From: Streptomyces sp. NBC_00513
Lineage (GTDB): Bacteria; Actinomycetota; Actinomycetes; Streptomycetales; Streptomycetaceae
Direction: 5' to 3'
DNA: 64,000 nt
NCBI RefSeq assembly: GCF_041431415.1
Contig: NZ_CP107845.1
Span: 2,790,001 to 2,854,000 of the forward strand
Below are positions 29,398 through 37,132 of the stretch, piece by piece. Positions within the stretch are counted from its first letter, which is position 1, and the number at the start of each line of letters is the position of its first letter. A model generated the notes under the pieces. The model saw only the letters and a list, made by a program, of their open reading frames with translations, searched no databases and was not told the origin of the DNA. The translations under genes were made by a program, and so were the position numbers.

Positions 29398-30462
29398 ATG
29401 GACGCCACTCGCCACCCCGCGCACCCCGTCTTCTGCACGGTGGTCCCGCCCCACCTCCTCGACCGCATCGCCCGATCCGAGAACACCCGTCGCGCCGACA
29501 CCGCGCAGCGCACCCTCGAACGCGACTCCCTGCTGCGCACCCGGCGCCGGGTCACCACCGTCCGGGGCATCGCCCCGGCGCTCGGCGCGCCCGTGTCCGA
29601 CGAACCGCGCCGCACGGTGTACGACGCGCTGCACCGCACCCGGCTCCCCGGGAAGAAGGTGCGCGGGGAGGGCGACGCTCCGACGCGGGACGCCACCGTG
29701 AACCGCGCGTACGCGGGACTGGGAGCCACGTACGACCTCTTCCTGAAGGGCTTCGGCAGGCGCTCGATCGACGACTCGGGGCTGCCCCTGGACGCCACCG
29801 TGCACTACGACGAGGACTACAACAACGCCTTCTGGGACGGCCGCCAGATGGTCTTCGGCGACGGGGACGGGGACCTCTTCCTCGACTTCACGGTGTCGGT
29901 GGACGTGATCGGCCACGAACTGACCCACGGCGTCACCCAGTACACGGCCAACCTGGAGTACCGGGGCCAGTCGGGAGCCCTGAACGAGTCGATGTCCGAC
30001 GTCTTCGGCTCCCTGATCAAGCAGTGGTCGCTGGAGCAGACGGCGGACCAGGCGGACTGGCTGATCGGCGCGGGACTGCTGGGCCCCCAGGTCAGCGGGG
30101 TCGCCCTGCGCTCGATGAAGGCACCCGGAACGGCGTACGACGACGACGAGCTCGGCAAGGACCCGCAGCCGGCGTCCATGGACGACTACGTCAGCACGCA
30201 CAGCGACAACGGCGGCGTGCACATCAACTCCGGCATCCCGAACCACGCCTTCTACATCGTGGCGACCGAGCTGGGCGGCAAGGCCTGGGAGCGGGCCGGA
30301 CAGATCTGGTACGACACCCTCACCGGCGGCGAACTCGCCCCGGACGCGCAGTTCGCGGACTTCGCCCGGCTGTCGACGGCTGCGGCCGTCGCGCGCCACG
30401 GGGACGGCGGCCCCGAGCACCAGGCGCTCCAGAAGGCGTGGTCGACGGTCGGCCTGGGGTAG
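29398..30462 (+). CDS. M4 (thermolysin-like) metalloprotease, protealysin type
   Basis: The 354-residue protein has the zinc motif HELTH at 173-177, the third ligand Glu in NESMSDVFG near 197, and the catalytic His region HINSGIPNHAFY near 278. The N-terminus (CTVVPPHLLDRIA, a PPxL-type short prodomain) is that of protealysin-like M4 enzymes rather than of long-prodomain thermolysins. There is no signal peptide, so the enzyme may stay in the cell or leave by another route. The ATG at 29398 is chosen from the family start; an ATG at 29350 is less likely. An emfourin-type inhibitor gene follows. Confidence 0.92.
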   Translation: MDATRHPAHPVFCTVVPPHLLDRIARSENTRRADTAQRTLERDSLLRTRRRVTTVRGIAPALGAPVSDEPRRTVYDALHRTRLPGKKVRGEGDAPTRDATVNRAYAGLGATYDLFLKGFGRRSIDDSGLPLDATVHYDEDYNNAFWDGRQMVFGDGDGDLFLDFTVSVDVIGHELTHGVTQYTANLEYRGQSGALNESMSDVFGSLIKQWSLEQTADQADWLIGAGLLGPQVSGVALRSMKAPGTAYDDDELGKDPQPASMDDYVSTHSDNGGVHINSGIPNHAFYIVATELGGKAWERAGQIWYDTLTGGELAPDAQFADFARLSTAAAVARHGDGGPEHQALQKAWSTVGLG

Positions 30463-30513
30463 GCCGTCTCTTTCGGATCCTGTCGGTCGGGGCCGGATCC
30501 GAAAGAGGCGGCC
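30462..30513. terminator. 19-bp hairpin between protease and inhibitor genes
   Basis: Arms 30462-30480 and 30495-30513 form a 19-bp stem with a single G-U pair and a 14-base loop. It begins at the last base of the protease stop codon. It contains the core CTCTTTCGG also present in the tandem repeats at 13143-13226. Confidence 0.85.
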
Positions 30514-30544
30514 CCGGCGGCCGATTCGGGGTATGAAGGCGGTC

Positions 30545-30814
30545 ATGCGGATTCTGGTGGTGCGGACGGGCGGTTTCGCGGGCATCGAGCGCCGGGCCGA
30601 GGTGGACACCTCGGGCCGGCCCGACGAGGACGAGTGGGTCGACCTGGCCCGGCAGGCCCTGCTGCCGGGGCCGTCGGGGCACGGGCCGGACCGGGTGCGG
30701 GACGGCTTCTCGTACCGGATCACGGTGGACGGGCGGACGGTGTCCTGCGCGGAGCCGTACCTGTCGGACGCCCAACGCGATCTGATCTCGCGGGTGCTGA
30801 AGGAGGGCGCGTAG
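30545..30814 (+). CDS. Emfourin-type inhibitor of M4 protease
   Basis: The 89-residue protein opens MRILVVRTGGFAGIERRAEV, the N-terminal pattern of emfourin (protealysin inhibitor), and ends with YLSDAQRDLISRVLKEGA. In protealysin loci the inhibitor gene sits next to the protease gene and binds the enzyme tightly. The same arrangement here supports the call. The ATG at 30545 matches the family start and has AAGG upstream; an ATG at 30533 would add four residues. A strong terminator-like hairpin separates it from the protease. Confidence 0.82.
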   Translation: MRILVVRTGGFAGIERRAEVDTSGRPDEDEWVDLARQALLPGPSGHGPDRVRDGFSYRITVDGRTVSCAEPYLSDAQRDLISRVLKEGA

Positions 30815-30905
30815 GCCACCCCTCGGGCGCCTGCGGTCATCCCGCGGTAGGTCATCCTGCGGTAATTGGGAGGCCCGCGAGCAGGCGCTTTGCTTGGATT
30901 GGCGG

Positions 30906-31718
30906 ATGACCACAGAGATGCTTTCCGCCCTTGAGCGGTATTACGACACGGTCCCGCGCGTGGGCGGGGCCCGGGCCGAGGACTTCGGGCCGCTCACCCT
31001 GTTCGTGCGGGAGGGCGAGGGGTGGCCGTACTACGCGCGGCCCACGCTCGGCGGACCCGAGGCCTCCGCGGCCGATGTGGAGCGGGTGCTCGCCCGCCAA
31101 CGGGAGCTGAAGGTGCCCGAGGCCTTCGAATGGGTGGCCGAAAACAGCCCCTCGTTGCGGGCCGCGGTGGAGGCGGCGGGACTGCGCGTCAGCTCCCACC
31201 CGCTGATGGTGCTGGAGTCCGTGCGACCGACCCCGGCCCATCCGGACGTACGGGTCCTCGGCGCGGACGACCCCCTGCTGGCGGCCGCGGTGACGGTGCC
31301 GATGCTGGCGTTCGCGGCCCCGGGCACGGCGCTGGGCGAGGCCGGGCCGACCGAACTGGCGGCGGCGCTCACGGATCCGACGGTGGAACCGCGCCGCGCG
31401 CGGCTCTCGAACCAGCTCGCCTCGGGCGGCACGGGGATGGCCGCGGCCGTGCGGGACGGCGTGGTGCTCTGCTCGGGCCAGTACATCCCGGTCGGCGACG
31501 TCGCCGAGGTCGTCGGCGTCGGCACCCTCCCGGCGGCGCGCCGGCAGGGCCTGGCCCTCGCGGTGACGGCGGCCCTGGTCGAGCAGGCGTTGGCGGGCGG
31601 GGCCCGGACGGTGTTCCTGTCCGCGGGAGACGAGGACGTCGCCCGGATATACGGCCGGATCGGCTTCCGCCGCGTGGCCACCGCCCTCATCGCGGAGCCC
31701 GTCGCAGCTGCGGAGTAG
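30906..31718 (+). CDS. GNAT-family N-acetyltransferase
   Basis: The 270-residue protein ends with a GNAT domain: VVGVGTLPAARRQGLALAVTAALVEQAL near 200-228 is the acetyl-CoA binding motif A, and IYGRIGFRRVATALI the following strand. The N-terminal 110 residues (LSALERYYDTVPRVGGARAEDFGPLTLFV) form a region seen in many actinobacterial homologues. The acyl acceptor is unknown. The ATG at 30906 is nine residues shorter than no other plausible start nearby. Confidence 0.85.
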   Translation: MTTEMLSALERYYDTVPRVGGARAEDFGPLTLFVREGEGWPYYARPTLGGPEASAADVERVLARQRELKVPEAFEWVAENSPSLRAAVEAAGLRVSSHPLMVLESVRPTPAHPDVRVLGADDPLLAAAVTVPMLAFAAPGTALGEAGPTELAAALTDPTVEPRRARLSNQLASGGTGMAAAVRDGVVLCSGQYIPVGDVAEVVGVGTLPAARRQGLALAVTAALVEQALAGGARTVFLSAGDEDVARIYGRIGFRRVATALIAEPVAAAE

Positions 31719-31781
31719 CCCTCGGGCCCGGCCGGCGGGAGTCGGGCGCGGTGCGGCGGATGCCCCCGTACGGCCGCGCGG

Positions 31782-31796
31782 TTGCCGAAACGGCAA
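31782..31796. promoter_or_regulatory. 15-bp palindrome upstream of methyltransferase
   Basis: TTGCCG-AAA-CGGCAA is an inverted repeat with a 3-base centre in the 190-base gap before the methyltransferase. It could be an operator. No regulator can be assigned. Confidence 0.35.
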
Positions 31797-31907
31797 GAGT
31801 TCTTGGCGCTTCGGGGTGCCCGGGCGGAGCATCGGCGACACAGGCGCCCGGAGCTCGGGGCCTGGCCCGTGCCCTTCCCCGTGAGACCGCGAGAGACCGA
31901 GGTTCCC

Positions 31908-32576
31908 GTGTCCGACCACGCGCACACCCACACCCAGCCGCCCACCCCGGAGCCCGGTGTCACGGGCGAGGAGTTCTGGGACGGCCGCTACCGGGAGAAC
32001 GACCGGATCTGGAGCGGCGAGGCCAACGCCGCCCTGGTCCGCGAGGCGGGGGACCTCGCCCCCGGCCTGGCCCTGGACCTCGGTTGCGGCGAGGGCGGCG
32101 ACGCCGTCTGGCTGGCCCGGCGCGGCTGGCGGGTGACCGCGACCGACATCTCCGGGGTGGCCCTGGAGCGCGCGGCCTCGCACGCGGCGGACGCCGGCGT
32201 CGGCGACCGGGTGGAGTGGCAGCGCCACGACTTCGCGCACTCGTTCCCGGCCGGCGCGTACGACCTGGTCTCCGCCTGCTTCCTGCACTCGTACGGGGAG
32301 TTCCCGCGCGAGCGGATCCTGCGCCGGGCCGCCGCCGCCGTGGCCCCCGGCGGAGTCCTGCTGATCGTCGGCCACGCGGGCTGGGCGCCCTGGCAGGAGC
32401 CGCCGGTCGAGGGCGTGCGCTTCCCGACGCCCGCCGAGGTCGTCGCGGACCTGGAGCTGCCGGACGGCGCCTGGGAGGTGCTGCTGGCCGAGGAGTACGA
32501 GCGGGTCCAGAACCGGCCTGACGGCCGGCCCGGGACCCGGTTGGACAACGCGGTGAAGGTCCGCCGGCTGCCCTAG
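31908..32576 (+). CDS. Class I SAM-dependent methyltransferase
   Basis: The 222-residue protein has motif I ALDLGCGEGGDAVWLARRG near 47-65, VTATDISGVALERA as the acidic strand, and a tail KVRRLP. The opening GEEFWDGRYRENDRIWSGEANAALV is typical of the thiopurine/tellurite-type methyltransferases that act on small molecules. The substrate cannot be read from the sequence. The GTG at 31908 is placed by GAGG five bases upstream. The N-terminus is His/Thr-rich (SDHAHTHTQPPTP). Confidence 0.85.
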   Translation: MSDHAHTHTQPPTPEPGVTGEEFWDGRYRENDRIWSGEANAALVREAGDLAPGLALDLGCGEGGDAVWLARRGWRVTATDISGVALERAASHAADAGVGDRVEWQRHDFAHSFPAGAYDLVSACFLHSYGEFPRERILRRAAAAVAPGGVLLIVGHAGWAPWQEPPVEGVRFPTPAEVVADLELPDGAWEVLLAEEYERVQNRPDGRPGTRLDNAVKVRRLP

Positions 32577-32601
32577 TTCGTCTGTTCTCGCCCTGGCCTG
32601 G

Positions 32602-33543
32602 TCAGAAGCCGAGCTTGCGGAGCTGCTTGGGGTCGCGCTGCCAGTCCTTGGCGACCTTCACGTGCAGGTCGAGGAAGACCGGGGTGCCGAGCAGCGCCTC
32701 GATGTGCTTGCGCGACTTCATCCCGACCTCCTTCAGGCGGGAGCCCTTCGGGCCGATGATGATGCCCTTCTGGCTGGGCCGCTCGATGTAGACGTTCGCG
32801 TGGATGTCCAGCAGCGGGCGGTCCGCCGGGCGGTTCTCCCGGGGGATCATCTCCTCGACGACGACGGCGATGGAGTGCGGGAGCTCGTCCCGTACGCCTT
32901 CCAGCGCGGCCTCGCGGATCAGTTCCGCGACCATCACCATCTCGGGCTCGTCGGTGAGGTCGCCCTCCGGGTACAGCGGCGGGCTCTCGGGCAGCAGCGG
33001 CGCGATCAGGTCGGCCAGCAACTGGACCTGGCTGTCCCCGACGGCCGAGACCGGGACGATCTCGGCCCACTCGAAGCCGAGCTCGGCGGCGAGCTGGTGG
33101 ATGGCCAGGAGCTGTTCGGCGAGCTGCTTGGACTCGACCAGGTCGGTCTTCGTCACGATGGCGATCTTGGGGGTCTTCTTGATCCCCGCGAGTTCCTTCG
33201 CGATGAACTTGTCGCCGGGGCCGAGCTTCTGGTCGGCCGGCAGGCAGAAGCCGATGACGTCGACCTCGGCCCAGGTGGAGCGGACGACGTCGTTGAGGCG
33301 CTCGCCGAGCAGGGTGCGCGGCTTGTGCAGGCCGGGGGTGTCGACCAGCACCAGCTGGGCGTCCGGGCGGTGCACGATGCCGCGGACCGTGTGGCGCGTG
33401 GTCTGCGGCCGGTTGGAGGTGATCGCGACCTTGGTGCCCACGAGCGCGTTGGTCAGGGTCGACTTCCCCGCGTTGGGGCGGCCGACGAAGCATGCGAAGC
33501 CCGCGCGGTGCGGGGCGGTGGGCTCGGGGGAACGATCGCTCAT
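32602..33543 (-). CDS. era: GTPase Era
   Basis: The 313-residue GTPase binds 16S rRNA and takes part in small-subunit assembly. G motifs are GRPNAGKST near 21, DTPGL near 67 and TKTDL near 132, and the KH domain carries GIIIGPKGSRLKEVG near 260. The ATG at 33543 is chosen because GGGGAG lies ten bases upstream; an ATG at 33552 is too close to it. The frame stays open upstream into a DUF916-like gene, described separately. It is the last gene of the disrupted phoH-ybeY-corC cluster. Confidence 0.95.
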   Translation of the reverse strand: MSDRSPEPTAPHRAGFACFVGRPNAGKSTLTNALVGTKVAITSNRPQTTRHTVRGIVHRPDAQLVLVDTPGLHKPRTLLGERLNDVVRSTWAEVDVIGFCLPADQKLGPGDKFIAKELAGIKKTPKIAIVTKTDLVESKQLAEQLLAIHQLAAELGFEWAEIVPVSAVGDSQVQLLADLIAPLLPESPPLYPEGDLTDEPEMVMVAELIREAALEGVRDELPHSIAVVVEEMIPRENRPADRPLLDIHANVYIERPSQKGIIIGPKGSRLKEVGMKSRKHIEALLGTPVFLDLHVKVAKDWQRDPKQLRKLGF

Positions 33544-34473
33544 ACGGGCCATTCTCCCCGATGCGGCTCCCAGCGCCGACCAGCCCACCGCCAGGACGGT
33601 CGAAGCGCCCGCCAGGAGGGTGGTCAGAAGGGGGTGCGCGGCATGCTCGACGGCGCCCTCGGCGGTGGCCCCCGGGGCCTGCGCCCGGATCGTCAGCCGG
33701 GTCCACTCCAGGGCCGGCGGGCCGTCCCACCTGCTGCTCAGCCGCACGTCCTGCCCCGGCAGCAGCTCGGCCGGCAGGCCGGTGAGGGTCCGCTGCGACA
33801 AGGTGCGACCGAAGGCCCCGGAAACGGTGAGGGCGGCGCGGGGGCGGAGGGTGACATTGCCCCGGTTCTGGAGCGTGTACGCGACCTCGGCGCGTCCGTC
33901 GCCCCCACCGACCCGGACGTCCCGGACGGCGAGGGCGGGCGCGGTCGGCCCGGTGACCCGGAGGTGGAGGCGGGCCGCGACCGCCTGCCGCACGTCGATG
34001 CCGGAGCCCGCGCCGGCGGGGCGCTCCTCCAGGGCCACGACGGCGCCGGGGTGGTCCCCCGGCTCGGCCCGGTCGGGGACGGTGACGGTGAACCCGACGT
34101 CGACCGATCCCCGGGCCGGCACGGTCACCCGCTCCCGCGCGAGCGCGGTCCAGGCGGCGGTGGCGCGGCGCGGCTCGTCGGGGCCGCGGACCGCGAAGCC
34201 GCCGTCGCGGGCGGTGTTGTAGGCGTCGGCGGCGTAGAGCCGGAAGGTGCGGGGGCGGTCGGTGCGGTTGGCGACGGTGACGGTGTCCCGGGCGACCGTG
34301 CCGGGGGCGGCCGCGAGGTAGAAGTACGGGCGCTGTCCGACGGTGTTGGCGGCGGGGAGCACGGACCACCGGCCGTTGTCGGCGGCCGTCGCCGGTCCGG
34401 CGCCGGCGAGCCAGGCGAGGCCCGCGGCGACGAGGGCGACGGGGAGCCGCCGCCAGGTGGCCGACCGTGTCAC
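32602..34473 (-). CDS. DUF916-like surface protein in one open frame with Era
   Basis: A GTG at 34473 starts a secreted protein: signal peptide to about ATAA-D at residue 31, a DUF916-like domain (SVLPAANTVGQRPYFYLAAA, then VTVANRTDRPRTFRLYAADAYN) to about 150, a second beta domain to about 265, and a membrane helix (LLTTLLAGASTVLAVGWSAL) near 280-302. There is no stop codon: the frame runs through GRMAR into the Era start and ends only at the Era stop, 623 residues in all. With the membrane helix in place the Era part would lie in the cytoplasm. Either a read-through fusion, a lost stop or a sequence error explains this. It overlaps the upstream gene by GTGA. Confidence 0.65.
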   Translation of the reverse strand: MTRSATWRRLPVALVAAGLAWLAGAGPATAADNGRWSVLPAANTVGQRPYFYLAAAPGTVARDTVTVANRTDRPRTFRLYAADAYNTARDGGFAVRGPDEPRRATAAWTALARERVTVPARGSVDVGFTVTVPDRAEPGDHPGAVVALEERPAGAGSGIDVRQAVAARLHLRVTGPTAPALAVRDVRVGGGDGRAEVAYTLQNRGNVTLRPRAALTVSGAFGRTLSQRTLTGLPAELLPGQDVRLSSRWDGPPALEWTRLTIRAQAPGATAEGAVEHAAHPLLTTLLAGASTVLAVGWSALGAASGRMARMSDRSPEPTAPHRAGFACFVGRPNAGKSTLTNALVGTKVAITSNRPQTTRHTVRGIVHRPDAQLVLVDTPGLHKPRTLLGERLNDVVRSTWAEVDVIGFCLPADQKLGPGDKFIAKELAGIKKTPKIAIVTKTDLVESKQLAEQLLAIHQLAAELGFEWAEIVPVSAVGDSQVQLLADLIAPLLPESPPLYPEGDLTDEPEMVMVAELIREAALEGVRDELPHSIAVVVEEMIPRENRPADRPLLDIHANVYIERPSQKGIIIGPKGSRLKEVGMKSRKHIEALLGTPVFLDLHVKVAKDWQRDPKQLRKLGF

Positions 34474-35897
34474 GACAGGGTCAGCGTCAGGACGGCCGTG
34501 TACGCCCCCGGCGGGGTGTAGGGCGGGACGCGCAGTTCCAGCCCGGCGTCCACCGTGAAGGTCCCGCCCGCCGGCGCGCCGTCCGCCGTGGAGGCCAGCA
34601 CGGCCCCCTCCGGGCCGACCGTGCCCGCGCTGCCCGCCCGACAGGCGCTCGGACTCCCGGCCGCCGCGACGCACCGCGGGGTCCACGTCAGGGAGGCGCC
34701 CGGGATCCGGACGCCGCCCGGTCCCGCGAAGTCGGTGATCCTGCCGACGAGCGACCAGCCCGCCGGGCCGCCGCGCGCGTCCTCGACGGTGACGGTGCCG
34801 ATCCGGCCGCCCGCCGCCCCGCCGTCCCCGTACGGGACCGCGCCGAGCGTCACGGACTCCCCCGCCTGGGTCATGGCCAGCGCGCCCGGCTCGACGACCG
34901 CCGTCACCTTCCGGGTGCCCCGCGAGGGCGGCGCGGCGTCGACCACCGTGGCGGCTTCGATCACCGTGGCGGCTTCGATCACCGTGGCGGCTTCAACCAC
35001 CGTGGCGGGTTCGATCACCGTGTAGGCGGCCGGCCCCGTTCCGCCCTGTGCCGACCACACCGTGCCCTCGTACGCGACCACGCCCGTGGTCCCCTTGTCG
35101 GTGACCGGCAGCTCGGCCCGGACCACGCCCCGCTCGTCGGCGGTGGCGGCCACCCGGTCGGCGGTCTCGGCGGCGCCGGTCCGGCCCGCCACCGTGACGG
35201 CCGCCCCCGGGGCGAAGCCGGAGCCGGTGACGGCGACCCGCGCACCCGGCTTCCCGTACGCCGTCCCCAGCGTGAGCGCGCGCAGGTTGGCCGTCGGCAG
35301 CGGGGTGGCCGTGAGGCGCTCGGACACGGGGGCGGCGCCGGCCGCGGTGCACGCGGTGTCCAGGTCCGCGGGGTGGCCGGTGTGCAGGGTGTAGCCGCCC
35401 GGGGCGAGGGTGATCTCGCCGGGCGCGGTGACGGTGAAGGTCCCGGTCATGGTCACGCCCGGCAGGGCCGCGCCCGGCGGCACCGGGTCGTTGCGTCGGA
35501 CGCCCACCACGGTCACCTCGCCGCTCTGCGCGCCCGCGAGCACGATCCGCCCGGTGGGGGTCACCACATCGGCGGGCAGTTCGCTCGCGACGGGGTTCAC
35601 GGCGGGGGTCGCGGCGATCCGGTACGTCACGGTGACGGTGTCGCCGACCTTCGGGGCGGGGTCGTCGACGCTGATCCGGGCCGTCGTCGGCCCGTCGGCG
35701 GGCGGCAGCCCGGCCTCCTGGGGCGGGAGGCAGTGCGTGGGGAACTCCACCTGTCCCGGGGGCGGCGGCTCCCCCTCGGCGGCCGGCGCTCCGCCGGTCG
35801 TGGCGGCCAGCAGGACCACCACACCGCCGCTCACGGCGACGGCCGCCGCCCACCGTCTGTCGCGCGCCCCGGCCCGTCCCGCCCGTCCTGCTCGCAC
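34470..35897 (-). CDS. Secreted WxL-like surface protein
   Basis: The 475-residue protein has a signal peptide (about 1-38, VAVSGGVVVLLAATTGG), beta-rich repeats of Ig-like type (VGDTVTVTYRIA; RVAVTGSGFAPGAAVTVAG) and a C-terminal domain ending YTAVLTLTLS with GWSLVGRITDF, like the WxL-type cell-surface domain. WxL proteins in Firmicutes are encoded next to DUF916 proteins, as here. A 6-residue repeat (EAATVI) lies at about 292-318. The GTG at 35897 has GGGGGG upstream. It is translationally coupled to the DUF916 gene by four bases. Confidence 0.75.
   Translation of the reverse strand: MRAGRAGRAGARDRRWAAAVAVSGGVVVLLAATTGGAPAAEGEPPPPGQVEFPTHCLPPQEAGLPPADGPTTARISVDDPAPKVGDTVTVTYRIAATPAVNPVASELPADVVTPTGRIVLAGAQSGEVTVVGVRRNDPVPPGAALPGVTMTGTFTVTAPGEITLAPGGYTLHTGHPADLDTACTAAGAAPVSERLTATPLPTANLRALTLGTAYGKPGARVAVTGSGFAPGAAVTVAGRTGAAETADRVAATADERGVVRAELPVTDKGTTGVVAYEGTVWSAQGGTGPAAYTVIEPATVVEAATVIEAATVIEAATVVDAAPPSRGTRKVTAVVEPGALAMTQAGESVTLGAVPYGDGGAAGGRIGTVTVEDARGGPAGWSLVGRITDFAGPGGVRIPGASLTWTPRCVAAAGSPSACRAGSAGTVGPEGAVLASTADGAPAGGTFTVDAGLELRVPPYTPPGAYTAVLTLTLS
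34942..35024. repeat. 18-bp tandem repeats in the WxL-like gene
   Basis: Four full units (34942-34959, 34960-34977, 34978-34995, 34996-35013) close to ATCACCGTGGCGGCTTCG and a partial fifth. On the coding strand they give EAATVI repeats, probably a flexible spacer between two domains. Confidence 0.88.
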
Positions 35898-35975
35898 TGT
35901 CCGCCCCCCGCGTTCCGTCGCCCGCGTTCCGTCGCCCCGGCAGGGGGTCAATTCACGAGCGGGCGGCGGGAGAAG

Positions 35976-37061
35976 TCAATGCGCGGAACCGGCAGCAACT
36001 GATGACCCATCAGAAGATGGGAGAGTGCCCGACCCGCCCGGGCCAACCGACCCGACGGACCCGACGGACGCGACCGACCCCACCGGGGCGCCCGAGGCGC
36101 GGAACGTGCGCCGGTACGCCGTCGGGCTCACCCCCAACGCCGCCTGCACGTGCTTGCGCAGCGACTGCGCCGTCCCGAAGCCCACCTCCCGCGCCACCTG
36201 CTCCATCGCCAGTTCCGTGCGCTCCAACAGCCGCCGGGCGCGCTCCACCCGCTGCCCGACGATCCACTCCCCCGGGCTGACCCCGGACTCCTCCCGGAAG
36301 CGGCGCGTGAACGTCCGCACCGACATGGACTCCTGCCGGGCCAGGTCGCTCAACCGGATCGGTTCGTGCAACCGGTCGAGCACCCAGGCGCGCGCCGCCG
36401 TGGTACTGGCCGACTGCGTTTCGGGGACCGGACGTTCGATGAACTGCGCCTGACCGCCGTTCCGGTGGGGCGGTACGACGGTCCGCCGGGCCACCTCGTT
36501 GGCCACGGCCGCGCCGTGGTCACGGCGCACGATGTGCAGGCACAGGTCGATGCCGGCGGCGACCCCGGCGGAGGTCAGCACGTCCCCGTCATCCGTGTAG
36601 AGCACGCCGGGGTCGACCCGCACGGCCGGGAAGAGCCGCTGGAAGTGCTCGGCGGAGGCCCAGTGGGTGGTCGCCCGGCGGCCGTCGAGGTACCCGCCGG
36701 CGGCGAGGACATAGCCCCCCGTGCAGATGGACACCAGCCGGGTGCCGGGTCGGATGTGGCCGAGCGCCGCGCCGAGCGCCGCGGTCAGCCGGCCCTCCTC
36801 GTACACCGGCCCCAGCTCGTACGAGGCGGGCACCACCACCGTGTCGGCGGTGGCCAACAGCTCCGGGCCGTGCTCGACGGAGACCGCGAAGTCGGCGTCC
36901 GTGGCGACCGGTCCGGGGCGGAGCGCGCAGGTGAGGGTCTCGTAGAAGGGCCGCCCGGCCGGGTTCTTGGCGTACCCGAAGATCCGGTGCGGGATGCCGA
37001 GCTCGAAGGGCAGCAGCCCGGCCAGGGCGAGGACGACGACACGGTGCGCGCGGGGCTCCAT
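35976..37061 (-). CDS. GlxA-type AraC-family transcription regulator
   Basis: The 361-residue protein joins a DJ-1/PfpI-like N-terminal domain (RVVVLALAGLLPFELGIP; SICTGGYVLAAGGYLDGRRATTHW near 120-143) to a C-terminal AraC pair of helix-turn-helices (IRLSDLARQESMSVRTFTRRF near 240 and MEQVAREVGFGTAQSLRKH near 290). A tail of Gly-Ser-Val repeats follows. Such regulators usually respond to amines or other small metabolites. TACGAT six bases before the ATG at 37061 suggests a leaderless mRNA. It is divergent from an MFS transporter that is its likely target. Confidence 0.9.
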   Translation of the reverse strand: MEPRAHRVVVLALAGLLPFELGIPHRIFGYAKNPAGRPFYETLTCALRPGPVATDADFAVSVEHGPELLATADTVVVPASYELGPVYEEGRLTAALGAALGHIRPGTRLVSICTGGYVLAAGGYLDGRRATTHWASAEHFQRLFPAVRVDPGVLYTDDGDVLTSAGVAAGIDLCLHIVRRDHGAAVANEVARRTVVPPHRNGGQAQFIERPVPETQSASTTAARAWVLDRLHEPIRLSDLARQESMSVRTFTRRFREESGVSPGEWIVGQRVERARRLLERTELAMEQVAREVGFGTAQSLRKHVQAALGVSPTAYRRTFRASGAPVGSVASVGSVGSVGPGGSGTLPSSDGSSVAAGSAH

Positions 37062-37132
37062 GGCCCGATCGTAGCGAAGCATGTCATTCAGGCCACTGTT
37101 CGGGCGGCGCCCGCGGGCCGGAAGCTGACTGC

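Noticed and set aside
36044..36085. Short 9-bp repeats at the end of the AraC gene
   Set aside because: They only encode a Gly-Ser-Val tail and are too imperfect to list as a separate repeat array.
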